A program made the translations under genes and the position numbers. A stretch of DNA of 64,000 nt from Nostoc sp. NIES-3756. Its GTDB lineage: Bacteria; Cyanobacteriota; Cyanobacteriia; Cyanobacteriales; Nostocaceae. The notes below the pieces were generated by a model. The model was not told the origin of the DNA, did no database searches, and worked only from the letters and a program-made list of their open reading frames with translations. This document shows, in pieces, positions 31,227 to 39,447 of this stretch; positions within the stretch are counted from its first letter, which is position 1; every line of letters starts with the position of its first letter. The stretch spans positions 682,001 through 746,000 of the forward strand of contig NZ_AP017295.1 in assembly GCF_001548375.1 (NCBI RefSeq), in the 5' to 3' direction.

Positions 31227-31406
31227 ATGAATATCAAAGATTTTGAAACTTATTACAGAGACGCTATGGCTGAAGCCTTAAATGAGCTTCAATCTGCTGT
31301 TTTATTATTAGAACAAGTACAACGTAAAATTTATATTATTGGTAATTGTGTACAAAATATAAGCGAGAATGTTGAAAATGTTATTGCTCAAGAAAAAAAG
31401 GAATAA
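31227..31406 (+). CDS. 59-residue acidic coiled-coil-like protein
   Basis: ATG to TAA gives 59 residues (begins MNIKDFETYYRDAMAEALNE, ends AQEKKE). It is almost entirely helical with heptad-like Leu/Val/Ile spacing (LQSAVLLLEQVQRKIYIIGN). No membrane segment and no known domain. The even amino-acid composition and helical periodicity favour a real gene over chance, but there is no clear Shine-Dalgarno sequence. It ends 10 bases before the convergent receiver gene. Confidence 0.55.
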   Translation: MNIKDFETYYRDAMAEALNELQSAVLLLEQVQRKIYIIGNCVQNISENVENVIAQEKKE

Positions 31407-31415
31407 ATCGAAGAC

Positions 31416-31838
31416 TTACATATATTTAATAACTAATTCTTCCGAAATCTTTCTAAGTAGCTCATTTAGATTGATAGGTTTTACAAAATAACCACAAGCG
31501 CCTAACTCAACAGCTCTTTCTTGGTCAGATTTAAAAGCAAAGCCTGAGACAACAATAACTGGTATTTTGGCAAAAGCTGGCTGCTGCTGAATTTGTTGTA
31601 GTAAAGAATATCCATCAACATCCGGTAATTTTAAATCTAATAATATTAAATCGGGTTGAAATTGCTGTATTTTTATAAAAAAAAATGAACCATTTGCTAA
31701 ACTTTGGACTGTGTAACCACTGTAGCTTAAGTAATCGCTCAATAACATTCTATTGATATCATTATCTTCGACAATTAAAATACGTTTTAAAGAATGGCAA
31801 TGAAATTGCTGATATTTCTTAAGTAAATGTACTGTCAT
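31416..31838 (-). CDS. Single-domain response regulator (CheY-like)
   Basis: 140 residues: a 17-residue lead, then a receiver domain. The acidic pocket is in VEDNDINR, the phospho-acceptor is Asp68 (LILLDLKLPD), the switch Ser is in VVSGF and the conserved Lys is Lys120 (YFVKPINL). No output domain, so it acts by protein contact or in a phosphorelay. The EDNDINRMLL sequence resembles receivers of hybrid histidine kinases. No kinase is adjacent. Confidence 0.9.
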   Translation of the reverse strand: MTVHLLKKYQQFHCHSLKRILIVEDNDINRMLLSDYLSYSGYTVQSLANGSFFFIKIQQFQPDLILLDLKLPDVDGYSLLQQIQQQPAFAKIPVIVVSGFAFKSDQERAVELGACGYFVKPINLNELLRKISEELVIKYM

Positions 31839-32317
31839 TTTATATATAAACTAAGGTTGTTAACCAAGAATATCTGCTTACTGGTATGCTATGGCTTTTA
31901 ATGCTAATCAATTTTATTTTAATACACGAAAATATGCAAAATATCAAATAACTATATTGAATTAGTTGATAGAAGAAATATGAAAATTTTCTCAATATTT
32001 TCCTTTATCTAATAATTAACGTAATTATACTGATGTATCTTAACTACTGGTAGTATTACAGCAGTTTTTTTTATAAAATACAAGGCTACAGGTTTTGAAA
32101 CATGCGGCAGTAGCTATAAACTTTTGATATATGAGTTTAAATCTGGTCTTTTATCTCTCACTGACTCGCAAACTGCTGTGGTATTGATAGATTTAACAAC
32201 AGCAAAAGGACAAATAATCCTCAAGAAACTTACAGCCGAGAAATCGGCATCTCATGATTTGTTTGGTATAGTCTATTAGCTGTAGCGGGACGTTGAGCCG
32301 ATTGCTGATAGCATTTC

Positions 32318-32406
32318 ATATGAATGCCTGATACTTTAGGGCGCACATATGTGCGCCCTACAAGAAATTCATGTGTTACAAACATTTTGGGAAATGGTAT
32401 TAACCT
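32318..32406. repeat. Palindromic dispersed element, copy 1
   Basis: A perfect 24-base palindrome at 32337-32360 (half-site TAGGGCGCACAT) followed by a 47-base segment from CTACAA to GGTATTAAC. The same plan with the same 47-base spacing and about 70% identity occurs at 48646-48717, so this looks like a diverged non-autonomous element. Confidence 0.65.
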
Positions 32407-32464
32407 ATGCAAATACAGCCATACTAATCTATTCTGGCGATCGCCATAAACTATACGAAAAAGC

Positions 32465-32492
32465 GTAAAAAAAAGGAGTAATTAACTCCTTT
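32465..32492 (-). terminator. Intrinsic terminator of the PEP-CTERM gene
   Basis: On minus, the AAAGGAGT/ACTCCTTT stem (8 bp, five-base loop) runs into a T-run of seven to eight bases. It begins about 30 bases after the stop codon. Confidence 0.9.
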
Positions 32493-32521
32493 AGTGTTAT
32501 TTCCGTTTAGAAAACCTGATT

Positions 32522-33511
32522 CTAACGGGAAATTTTTTTTAACTTGCGTTGTGTAACGATAAAACCGACAACACCTGCAAGACCAAGGACAACAGAAGGT
32601 TCAGGAGTTGATTGTACCGGAGGTTGGGGAGTTGGTTGTACTGGCGGAATTGGTGTTGGGGTTGGCGTTGGGGTTGGCGTTGGTGCTATACCTTGGAATG
32701 CTACTTCATAGTTACCACTATGGGAGACTCCATCTGTGGATTCAGTTAAACCAGAGTTAGTAGCTTTAAAGCCGAACAGATATTCATAAGCACCACCATC
32801 ATAACTATACTTAACAATTTCACTAGCTTGAATAGTTGTACTAGCTAATAAGTTTCTCAGTGGTGAAACAAGGGTCTTGAATGATAGAGGTATTTTAGGA
32901 TCAGCTAAATAACCATCAATGGACTGGAGCAGTAAAGGTGTAGCATTGAGATGACCAGCTAGCCCAATACTAATCTTTCCAGTTGTATCATCTTGATTTA
33001 CATAAGAAATATTGGGGTCACTAAATCTTTGAAACCCGCCATAATTAGTGAAAATGCTAAACAGTTGTGTTTTGTTGCTGTCAGTTAGGATGATATTGTT
33101 AGCACTTAATACTTGGCTAAACCAATATTGACCAAAAGTTGTTCCTTTATATGCACTTGTCCAATCAGAAAGAACTAAGCTGCTGAGAGTTAAGCTTTTA
33201 CCACCAATTGTTCCTGATAAGGTGGTGTTTTGGGTAAAGTCAAAATTAGCTTTTTCACTGCTGGCGCGTAACTCTACGTTACCAGTGGGGCTTGCAGCAT
33301 TACCATCTAAAACTTGCTGTACGTTTGCAAAGGTTTTGTCTATAGTGGCTGTGTTATTACCCTGAACACCATAAACTAAATAATCAGTAGCTGCTGAACC
33401 ACCAATTGTAACATTGGTAAGGCTACCTGCTTGTGCTGGAGTAGTTGCGATCGCACTCACACCAGCAGCTATTGAAGCACCCAGCACAACTCTCTGACAA
33501 ATCTTCTTCAT
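32522..33511 (-). CDS. Exported PEP-CTERM protein
   Basis: 329 residues from the ATG at 33511, which has AGGA nine bases upstream; the longer frame adds 30 residues without signal-peptide character. Signal peptide about 1-29 (MKKICQRVVLGAS, cut after PAQA). The mature part begins GSLTNVTIGGSAATDYLVYGV. A (TP)n-rich linker (about 270-300) precedes the PEP-CTERM sorting tail: PEPSVVLGLAG, a hydrophobic stretch and RKLKK. Such proteins are exported and processed by an exosortase, usually towards the surface or extracellular matrix. Specific function unknown. Confidence 0.87.
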   Translation of the reverse strand: MKKICQRVVLGASIAAGVSAIATTPAQAGSLTNVTIGGSAATDYLVYGVQGNNTATIDKTFANVQQVLDGNAASPTGNVELRASSEKANFDFTQNTTLSGTIGGKSLTLSSLVLSDWTSAYKGTTFGQYWFSQVLSANNIILTDSNKTQLFSIFTNYGGFQRFSDPNISYVNQDDTTGKISIGLAGHLNATPLLLQSIDGYLADPKIPLSFKTLVSPLRNLLASTTIQASEIVKYSYDGGAYEYLFGFKATNSGLTESTDGVSHSGNYEVAFQGIAPTPTPTPTPTPIPPVQPTPQPPVQSTPEPSVVLGLAGVVGFIVTQRKLKKISR

Positions 33512-33911
33512 TGATTGATTTCCTAAATTATGTTGTATGCTTTTATACTTCTGCTGTTTACAGAATTTGGTTAGCTTGATTGAGAACTGAACTTTTAGCA
33601 ATTTAGATAGAGCCTTAAAAGTCAGATTCAGTATCTAGCAATATTGAGTAGCTGAACATACAACCTAGTTTAAGAAGCATTAAGCTTGATTAGGTAAAGC
33701 CGCCATAGAATCTTGTTAAATAAATTGCAAATTTTTCTGAGTAATTCCTCAGTATAAACACTTATGTTTAATATTAATGCGTAGGCATTTAATTTTTGTG
33801 ATGCTCAAAGTATTGCTATATTTGGCCTTGCACCACTCTTTTATTGCTAAAATTACAAACTTGCCTACCCTGAAGGTTTAAGACATCACTAAGATAATTT
33901 GGGTTAATTTA
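33512..33911. other. Intergenic region
   Basis: Spacer upstream of the PEP-CTERM gene and downstream of the next (-) gene; no gene or clear hairpin seen. Confidence 0.45.
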
Positions 33912-34421
33912 TTACTGATAACGACGTAATTTGTATTGAGTATTTAACTGGATATTACAATTACTAGGGCTAGAATTAAAGTTACAAGTATATGTTCCTA
34001 GTAGCTCTTTTTGATAGTTAAACACTCGTACGTTATAACTATCCCTTCTAGCCGTGCTACCCAAGCGATTTATAAAGTTATAACGTTCTAGGTAGTCTAA
34101 TAAACTCCAAATTTGTTGATTGACAATTAAATCTACTCGTCCAACTTCATTTTTCGTACCTGGATATGCTATCCAATTATCTAACAGTTTGTTCTCAGAA
34201 CTATCTTTTGCCCACCATAAGCTAGGAGTACTTAATCCTGATAAGTTAATAGTATTAGCTGTAATTACAACTCCTTTTGATTTAGTCAGTAAATCTAGCT
34301 CTAAAGGTGCTTCTGAAGGTTGAGGAATTAATGATATTTGGGCAAGCGATGGTGAACTTGAGGAAAGAGAAACAAGATTGAGAGTTATGGTTAGGAGTAA
34401 TAAAAATTTGTATCTAAGCAT
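33912..34421 (-). CDS. Secreted protein of unknown function
   Basis: 169 residues. A clear signal peptide (about 1-27, ending SPSLAQ). The mature part holds TPSLWWAKDS, a GRVDLIVNQQIWSLLDYLERYNFINRLG helix described here only by position (about 93-122), and a pair of Cys (YTCNFNSSPSNC) likely to form a disulfide. I recall similar short periplasmic proteins in other cyanobacteria but no named family. Confidence 0.7.
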   Translation of the reverse strand: MLRYKFLLLLTITLNLVSLSSSSPSLAQISLIPQPSEAPLELDLLTKSKGVVITANTINLSGLSTPSLWWAKDSSENKLLDNWIAYPGTKNEVGRVDLIVNQQIWSLLDYLERYNFINRLGSTARRDSYNVRVFNYQKELLGTYTCNFNSSPSNCNIQLNTQYKLRRYQ

Positions 34422-34470
34422 AACTTAAATTAAAGGTTGAGAAATGAGATATGGTAATAAATATCTGTAA

Positions 34471-35238
34471 TTAAACTTTGGTAGCTACTATACGTATTCG
34501 TCGATAGTCTGCCGTCCAAGTTCCTTGGTGATAGAGTGTTCCTTGTAAAGATTTTTCTACTTCCTGTATTACTTGTACTTGTTGCTCAGAAGATATTCCT
34601 ACTAAAAAATTACTAGCGAACATCTTAATCCAGTTTGCCATACCTGCTTCACCTTCCGCCAGAGGTGTAGGACGGTCAAATAAAACTGCATATATGACCT
34701 CAAAGCCTTGTGCTTCTAGTAAGGTAACGTATTCGCCAATACTAGGGAAATACCAGGGACTAAGTATTTGTGGCTGAGAAATACTAATGGTTGCTAAAGC
34801 TTGGTATAAAGCTTCGAGGATTTGTTGTATGTTACCTTTACCACCGAACTCAGCCACGAAACGCCCTCCTAATTTTAGGGCTTGATGTATGTTGGCGATC
34901 GCAGCTTCTGGTTCTTTCACCCAATGCAACACAGCATTGGAAAATACTGCATCTAGTGGTTTATCTACTTGTAAGTTCCGCGCATCAGCAACTTCAAAAT
35001 GCAAATGGGGATAGTTTTGTCTAGCCTTCTCAATCATTGTGGCTGAATTATCTACCCCTAAGACTTCTGCACCAAACTGGGCAATTTTTTCTGTCAACTG
35101 TCCAGTACCACAACCCAAATCTAATATAAATTCGCTTGGTTGTGGATTGAGTAATTGCAACAAGTCTTCGCCATATTGCCAAACAAAACTATGTTTATCT
35201 TGATATAAGTTGGCATTCCAAGAAGTTTTAGCTGTCAT
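34471..35238 (-). CDS. Class I SAM-dependent methyltransferase
   Basis: 255 residues with the Rossmann methyltransferase motifs: motif I FILDLGCGTGQLTEKI, the acidic residue after strand 2 (VLGVDNSATMI), motif III-like FEVADARNL and motif IV DAVFSNAVLHWV. The pattern matches the trans-aconitate methyltransferase/UbiE-like group, but the substrate cannot be read from sequence. Neighbours give no pathway context. Confidence 0.85.
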   Translation of the reverse strand: MTAKTSWNANLYQDKHSFVWQYGEDLLQLLNPQPSEFILDLGCGTGQLTEKIAQFGAEVLGVDNSATMIEKARQNYPHLHFEVADARNLQVDKPLDAVFSNAVLHWVKEPEAAIANIHQALKLGGRFVAEFGGKGNIQQILEALYQALATISISQPQILSPWYFPSIGEYVTLLEAQGFEVIYAVLFDRPTPLAEGEAGMANWIKMFASNFLVGISSEQQVQVIQEVEKSLQGTLYHQGTWTADYRRIRIVATKV

Positions 35239-35341
35239 AAAACTATGTATAGTTTAATATCGCTTTGGCAATACCTACCATACAAATAAGGTAAGGAAAG
35301 TATTGAGTATCTGTAAATTGGTAAAAACTCAAATTGGTATT

Positions 35342-35887
35342 TCAATTATGCAGCGCAAATTGTTCTAATAATTTCTCTACACTAGCATTGTGATCAAGAA
35401 ATGAAAATAAATGCTTGTAAGTCAGCATACCGTTTTTATCTAATACAAATTGGGCTGGTAAAGGCGCACCTAAAGCTTGTCCTACTCTATAAGTACGAAA
35501 TACTCGACAACTAGGGTCACTTAGTAATGGCATTTTTAAACTCAAATCCCTTACAACTATTTGGCTTTGTCTTTCATCTGTACTCGTAACTAATAAAACT
35601 TCTATACCCCGATTAGTAAATTCTTCATAATTTTCGTTTAAAGCTTTGATATGAGGATAGCAGAAAGGACAATATTGTTTTTCAGTAAAAATTCGTGTGA
35701 AGGCTAGTAATACAGGTTGTTTGCCTCGATAATTTGATAATTTAACAGATGTACTGTTAGTAATATCTGGTAATTGAAAGTCTGGTGTTCCTACATCTAG
35801 TCTAAATTCATTGCTTGCTGGAACAGGCAAAAAATTACGAAAGAAACGTTCATTAAATAAACCAGTAAAATCTGTAGATATCAGCAT
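35342..35887 (-). CDS. Redoxin-domain (AhpC/TSA-like) protein with CPFC motif
   Basis: 181 residues with a thioredoxin-fold redoxin domain from about 30 (GTPDFQLPD, LSNYRGKQPVLLAF). The active site is Cys73-Pro-Phe-Cys76 (QYCPFC), so it carries a thioredoxin-like CXXC rather than the usual peroxiredoxin TXXC with a distant resolving Cys. It may be a peroxiredoxin-like reductase. Same strand as the 2-Cys peroxiredoxin 320 bases upstream, but probably separate. Confidence 0.8.
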   Translation of the reverse strand: MLISTDFTGLFNERFFRNFLPVPASNEFRLDVGTPDFQLPDITNSTSVKLSNYRGKQPVLLAFTRIFTEKQYCPFCYPHIKALNENYEEFTNRGIEVLLVTSTDERQSQIVVRDLSLKMPLLSDPSCRVFRTYRVGQALGAPLPAQFVLDKNGMLTYKHLFSFLDHNASVEKLLEQFALHN

Positions 35888-36205
35888 ATTGTTATTCCTG
35901 AATTATAAATAGCACTCGTCAGATAGATTAGGAGATAATCCAATTATAAAGGCTTTGTACTAGAAGGATTTTAGCCCTTTTCCTGCAACCGTTATAAATA
36001 TAAGTACAAAAATAAAACCACAGATAGACACTGAAACCAACACTGATTTTATTCTGTGTCTATCTGTGTTTATCTGTGGTGGGAGTAATTTCCTTTTTAA
36101 CCTTTGCCAGCATGGTAAAAGTTAAAAATATTCTCAATAACAGGATTGATTGCAGCAAGGCAGAAAAAAGTTCAGTTGTTTCTTCCTCCTGCCTTTTCCT
36201 AGCTT
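35888..36205. repeat. Intergenic region with a CACAGATAGACAC inverted repeat
   Basis: From about 36018 to 36080, ACCACAGATAGACAC pairs imperfectly with GTGTCTATCTGTG...TCTGTGGT, a common filamentous-cyanobacterial intergenic repeat. It can fold in the 3' region of the peroxiredoxin transcript. No gene is supported here. Confidence 0.6.
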
Positions 36206-36817
36206 CTACACAGCAGCGAAGTAAACTTTGGACTTCACGGGGTCGGGAGTCATGGTCTTTTCGCCAGGTTGCCAACCAGCAGGGCAAACTTCATCTGGGT
36301 GAGACTGAACGTATTGAATAGCTTGTAATGTACGCAATGTTTCATCAACGCTGCGACCAAAAGCTAGGTTATTAATGGTAGCGTGCTGGATTACACCATC
36401 TTTATCGATGATGAATAGACCACGTAAAGCAATACCTGCTGCTGGGTCTAGTACGTTGTAAGCGGCACTAACCTCTTTCTTAATATCGGAAACTAGGGGA
36501 TAATTTAGGTCGCCAACACCACCAGACTTGCGATCGGTTTGTATCCAAGCTAAGTGGGAGAACTCGCTATCAACGGACACACCGAGAATTTCGGTGTTAA
36601 GTTTCTTAAATTCTTCGTAGCGATCGCTAAATGCTGTGATCTCAGTGGGGCAAACAAAGGTAAAGTCTAGGGGGTAGAAGAATAAGACAACATACTTACC
36701 ACGATAGTCGGAAAGCTTAATTGTCTTAAATTCCTGATCAACCACAGCAGTTGCTGTAAAATCGGGAGCCTGTTGACCAACGCGGAGGCTACCTTCTATT
36801 CCGTAAGTGATGGACAT
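36206..36817 (-). CDS. Typical 2-Cys peroxiredoxin
   Basis: Reduces peroxides with thioredoxin as donor. 203 residues: peroxidatic Cys56 in DFTFVCPTE and resolving Cys178 in [10 protein letters not shown]. The C-terminal YF-like tail typical of overoxidation-sensitive forms is replaced here by KSKVYFAAV, still containing YF. Length and motifs are standard for the cyanobacterial 2-Cys Prx. Divergent from the debranching-enzyme gene. Confidence 0.96.
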   Translation of the reverse strand: MSITYGIEGSLRVGQQAPDFTATAVVDQEFKTIKLSDYRGKYVVLFFYPLDFTFVCPTEITAFSDRYEEFKKLNTEILGVSVDSEFSHLAWIQTDRKSGGVGDLNYPLVSDIKKEVSAAYNVLDPAAGIALRGLFIIDKDGVIQHATINNLAFGRSVDETLRTLQAIQYVQSHPDEVCPAGWQPGEKTMTPDPVKSKVYFAAV

Positions 36818-36975
36818 TAACTTAATTCTCCTTCAACTTATATCGATTTACTTGGTATTGGAGTTTGGGTTAGGAATAAACTACCCATCCACGCTTTCAC
36901 CCTATCGGGTAATCTACGAGCAGCCCTACAGAGTAAGCAGTCCTTTAGGGCTGTCTCACAGTTTAATTACGATCT

Positions 36976-37000
36976 GTTACGACTATATCATAGTCATAAC
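36976..37000. promoter_or_regulatory. Near-perfect 25-base inverted repeat before the debranching gene
   Basis: GTTACGACTAT-ATC-ATAGTCATAAC: 11-base arms with one mismatch and a three-base centre, 15 bases before the ATG of the debranching gene and 159 bases before the divergent peroxiredoxin start. Its symmetry fits a dimeric regulator. The cognate protein is unknown. Confidence 0.5.
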
Positions 37001-37015
37001 GATTTTGAGTAGCCA

Positions 37016-39235
37016 ATGGATGATTTAGATACAAGAGAATGGTTGCTGACCAATGGTTTAGGGAGCTTTGCCAGTGGTACTGTTTCGGATATCCGTACCA
37101 GAACCTACCACGGCTGGCTATTTGCCGCGACAAATCCCCCTAGTGAACGTACCCTGCTACTGTCCCATCTGGAAGCTAGCTTGGAAATATCAGGTAAAGC
37201 AGTGGCACTAGGAACAAATATTTGGGGATCGGGAGAGATTACACCCACAGGTTACAAGCTGTTACGTTCCTTTGATATTAACCCGGTTCCCAAATGGATC
37301 TGGGGTGAAGGAGATTGGCAGTTAAGTCGGCAACTTATTATGCCGTATGGTGTTGGGAGTGGTGGTTCGACTACGCTCACCAAGCGGGAGTGGGGAGTAG
37401 GCAGTGGGGGAGTAGAAGGGATACGAACAACTCCTTACTCAGCACTCAGTACTCAGCACTCCCAATTTTGTCATCGATTATTAATTCAATATCGTTATGA
37501 AGGTAGAGAAAAGGCTGTATTGAGGCTGCGATTGCTGATTGCCGATCGCAACTTTCACCATCAACAAACCCAAAGTCCAGATATCCAATTCTCTCAAGTG
37601 CTAGGTGATAAACAGATTTGCTTACAGGCAATGATCTCTGGGTACTTTGGTACACCTTGGAAGTTGCGGTGGTCACAAGGGGAATATCAAGCAAATGCGG
37701 TGTGGTACTGGCAATACGGCTTACCAGAGGAAACACAACGAGGATTAGGCGATCGCGAAGACCTCCATAGCCCAGGTTATTTAACAGTAACACTCCAACC
37801 AGGAGATACAATCACCTTAGAAGCAAGTATGGGTTTTCCTGCCGAACCAATAGATGCGCTCACCAGTGACACCTTCACAGAAGCAGTGGAAGCAGAACAA
37901 GAAAGATTGGCTCAGGTGTTTGGATGGGAAGTGGGGAGTGGGGGAGTGGGGGGAGTAGGGGGAGTGGGGGGAGTAGGGGGAGTGGGGGGAGTAGGGGGAG
38001 TGGGGGGAGTAGGGGGAGTGGGGGAAGGGTTTTTATATAGCTTTTCTCCCTCATCTCCCTCATCTCCCTCATCTCCCCCATCCCCCATCCCCCAGCAACT
38101 ACTCAAAGCAGGCGATCAATTCATAGTCCATCGTGAATCTATCGCTGGCCCTACAGTGATTGCTGGTTATCATTGGTTCAATGATTGGGGGCGTGATACT
38201 TTAATTGCTTTACCGGGTTTAGCTTTAGTACCGCAGCGTTTTGGATTAGCAAAGGGATTATTGCAAACCTTTGGGCGTTACTGTCGCCACGGTTTGATAC
38301 CTAATACCTTTCCGGACATTGAAAGTGAGCCATCTTACAACAGTATTGATGCGGCTTTATGGTGGATTGAAACTTTAGGGCTTTATCTGGAAGCTACCCA
38401 AGACTGGGAATTTTTGGCGGAACAGTTCTCAACTGTACAGCAAATCTATAAAGCATATTTTGGCGGTACACGCTACAACATTCAGGTTGATGCTACTGAC
38501 GGCTTAGTAGGTTGGGATGCTCGTGGTGTAGCTCTGACTTGGATGGATGCCGTAGTCGGAGGAGAACCCATAACACCCCGTCCAGGTAAACCAGTGGAAA
38601 TTAACGCTCTGTGGTATTCTGCTTTATGTTGGCTGAGTCAATGGGCTGAACGTTTGAGCCAGCTTGATGTGGGTGATTCTGTCCGTTTGGCAAAACAAGC
38701 GCGGCGTTACGCTCAACAAGCGCAACAGGTGAAAGCTTCTTTGCAAAAATTCTGGAATCCACAGCTTGGTTATTTATACGACACCATTGATTTAGACGAT
38801 CGCCGCAATGCTCAAATTCGTCCTAATGCTGTATTAGCCTTATCTTTACACCATTGTGGGTTTTCTCAACAACAAGGACAACAAATATTAGATTCGGCGA
38901 CCTATCGCTTGTTAACGCCATACGGTCTACGTAGTCTCGACCCCGCAGACCCTGAATATATCGGTAAATATGAAGGTAATTCGGAAAAACGCGATCGCGC
39001 TTATCATCAAGGTACAGTTTGGACTTGGTTAATCGGGCCTTTTATTCGCGCTTGGCAACGTTTCTACCCACAACAACCACTGCCTTTTGATTGGCAACCC
39101 TTATTAGATCACTTTCTTAACGATGCTTGTCTTGGTTCAATTTCCGAAATTTTTGATGGCGATCCCCCTCATAGAGCCAGAGGAGCCGTAGCACAAGCTT
39201 GGTCAGTTGCTGAAATAATTAGACATTTTGAGTAG
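37016..39235 (+). CDS. Amylo-alpha-1,6-glucosidase (glycogen debranching enzyme type)
   Basis: Predicted to hydrolyse alpha-1,6 branch points of glycogen. 739 residues: an N-terminal beta-rich domain (LTNGLGSFASGTVSDIRTRTYHGWL at the start, described as its first 30 residues), and a C-terminal (alpha/alpha)6 catalytic barrel from about 365 (GYHWFNDWGRDTLIALPGL, NTFPDIESEPSYNSIDAALWW, YHQGTVWTWLIGPFIRAW). Two stretches do not belong to the fold: residues about 113-150, from the GGGAGT/TTCGACTACGCTCACC repeat, and about 303-360, a (GGV)n tract followed by Ser/Pro repeats. Both keep the frame. Without them the length would fit the family (about 650). Confidence 0.9.
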   Translation: MDDLDTREWLLTNGLGSFASGTVSDIRTRTYHGWLFAATNPPSERTLLLSHLEASLEISGKAVALGTNIWGSGEITPTGYKLLRSFDINPVPKWIWGEGDWQLSRQLIMPYGVGSGGSTTLTKREWGVGSGGVEGIRTTPYSALSTQHSQFCHRLLIQYRYEGREKAVLRLRLLIADRNFHHQQTQSPDIQFSQVLGDKQICLQAMISGYFGTPWKLRWSQGEYQANAVWYWQYGLPEETQRGLGDREDLHSPGYLTVTLQPGDTITLEASMGFPAEPIDALTSDTFTEAVEAEQERLAQVFGWEVGSGGVGGVGGVGGVGGVGGVGGVGGVGGVGEGFLYSFSPSSPSSPSSPPSPIPQQLLKAGDQFIVHRESIAGPTVIAGYHWFNDWGRDTLIALPGLALVPQRFGLAKGLLQTFGRYCRHGLIPNTFPDIESEPSYNSIDAALWWIETLGLYLEATQDWEFLAEQFSTVQQIYKAYFGGTRYNIQVDATDGLVGWDARGVALTWMDAVVGGEPITPRPGKPVEINALWYSALCWLSQWAERLSQLDVGDSVRLAKQARRYAQQAQQVKASLQKFWNPQLGYLYDTIDLDDRRNAQIRPNAVLALSLHHCGFSQQQGQQILDSATYRLLTPYGLRSLDPADPEYIGKYEGNSEKRDRAYHQGTVWTWLIGPFIRAWQRFYPQQPLPFDWQPLLDHFLNDACLGSISEIFDGDPPHRARGAVAQAWSVAEIIRHFE
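37351..37465 (+). repeat. Intergenic-type composite repeat inside the debranching gene
   Basis: GGGAGTGGTGGTTCGACTACG, CTCACCAAGCGGGAGTGGGG, then ACTCAGCACTCAGTACTCAG. The left part matches the intergenic repeat at 24983-25045 with a few changes. It is read in frame. Confidence 0.75.
37927..38094 (+). repeat. In-frame tandem repeats in the debranching gene: (GGAGTRGGG)n and (CTCCCTCAT)n
   Basis: About ten units of a 9-base GGAGTGGGG/GGAGTAGGG motif (18-base higher-order period) encoding Gly-Gly-Val repeats, then a short AT-rich link and three CTCCCTCAT units plus CCCCCAT units encoding Ser-Pro repeats. Nine is a multiple of three, so copy changes leave the frame intact. Confidence 0.9.
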
Positions 39236-39379
39236 GAAGTAGAAGTAAGATAAAGAAAATTATTAATTACTAACCACCGTAACATTTTCATTGTTTAAAA
39301 AAGCAAACGCATGAATAGCGACATACATAAATTTGTACACCCTCACAAATTAATACTAATTCTCCAAAATTAAGCAAAA

Positions 39380-39408
39380 GATGTAGACAAGGGAAGTCTT
39401 GCTACATC
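39380..39408 (+). terminator. Possible terminator downstream of the debranching gene
   Basis: GATGTAG-A-CAAG pairs with CTTGCTACATC (one bulged base, six-base loop) and is followed by TTATTTTCTT, 145 bases after the stop codon. Confidence 0.5.
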
Positions 39409-39416
39409 TTATTTTC

Positions 39417-39443
39417 TTAATTACGAATTACGAATTACGAATT
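39417..39443. repeat. STRR heptamer array (ATTACGA)n
   Basis: About three and a half ATTACGA units ending five bases before the NDH-2 stop codon. Confidence 0.88.
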
Positions 39444-39447
39444 AGTA

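Larger units (their letters stand above)
31839..32521. other. Intergenic region carrying a repeat element
   Basis: No gene supported. The right part (about 32320-32406) is a palindrome-containing dispersed repeat, given separately. The last 50 bases hold the terminator of the PEP-CTERM gene. Confidence 0.5.

Noticed and set aside
32230..32412. 60-codon minus frame
   Set aside because: It consists mostly of the palindromic repeat element and has no protein-like features.
36060..36287. 75-codon minus frame after the peroxiredoxin
   Set aside because: It overlaps the 3' end of the peroxiredoxin gene in another frame and an intergenic repeat.
36807..37028. 73-codon plus frame between the peroxiredoxin and debranching genes
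   Set aside because: It runs through an inverted repeat and the debranching start, and shows no domain or compositional sign of a protein.
37927..38094. Tandem GGAGTRGGG array as a CRISPR or as evidence of a pseudogene
   Set aside because: There are no spacers, and the frame stays open into an intact catalytic domain, so it is a coding tandem repeat.
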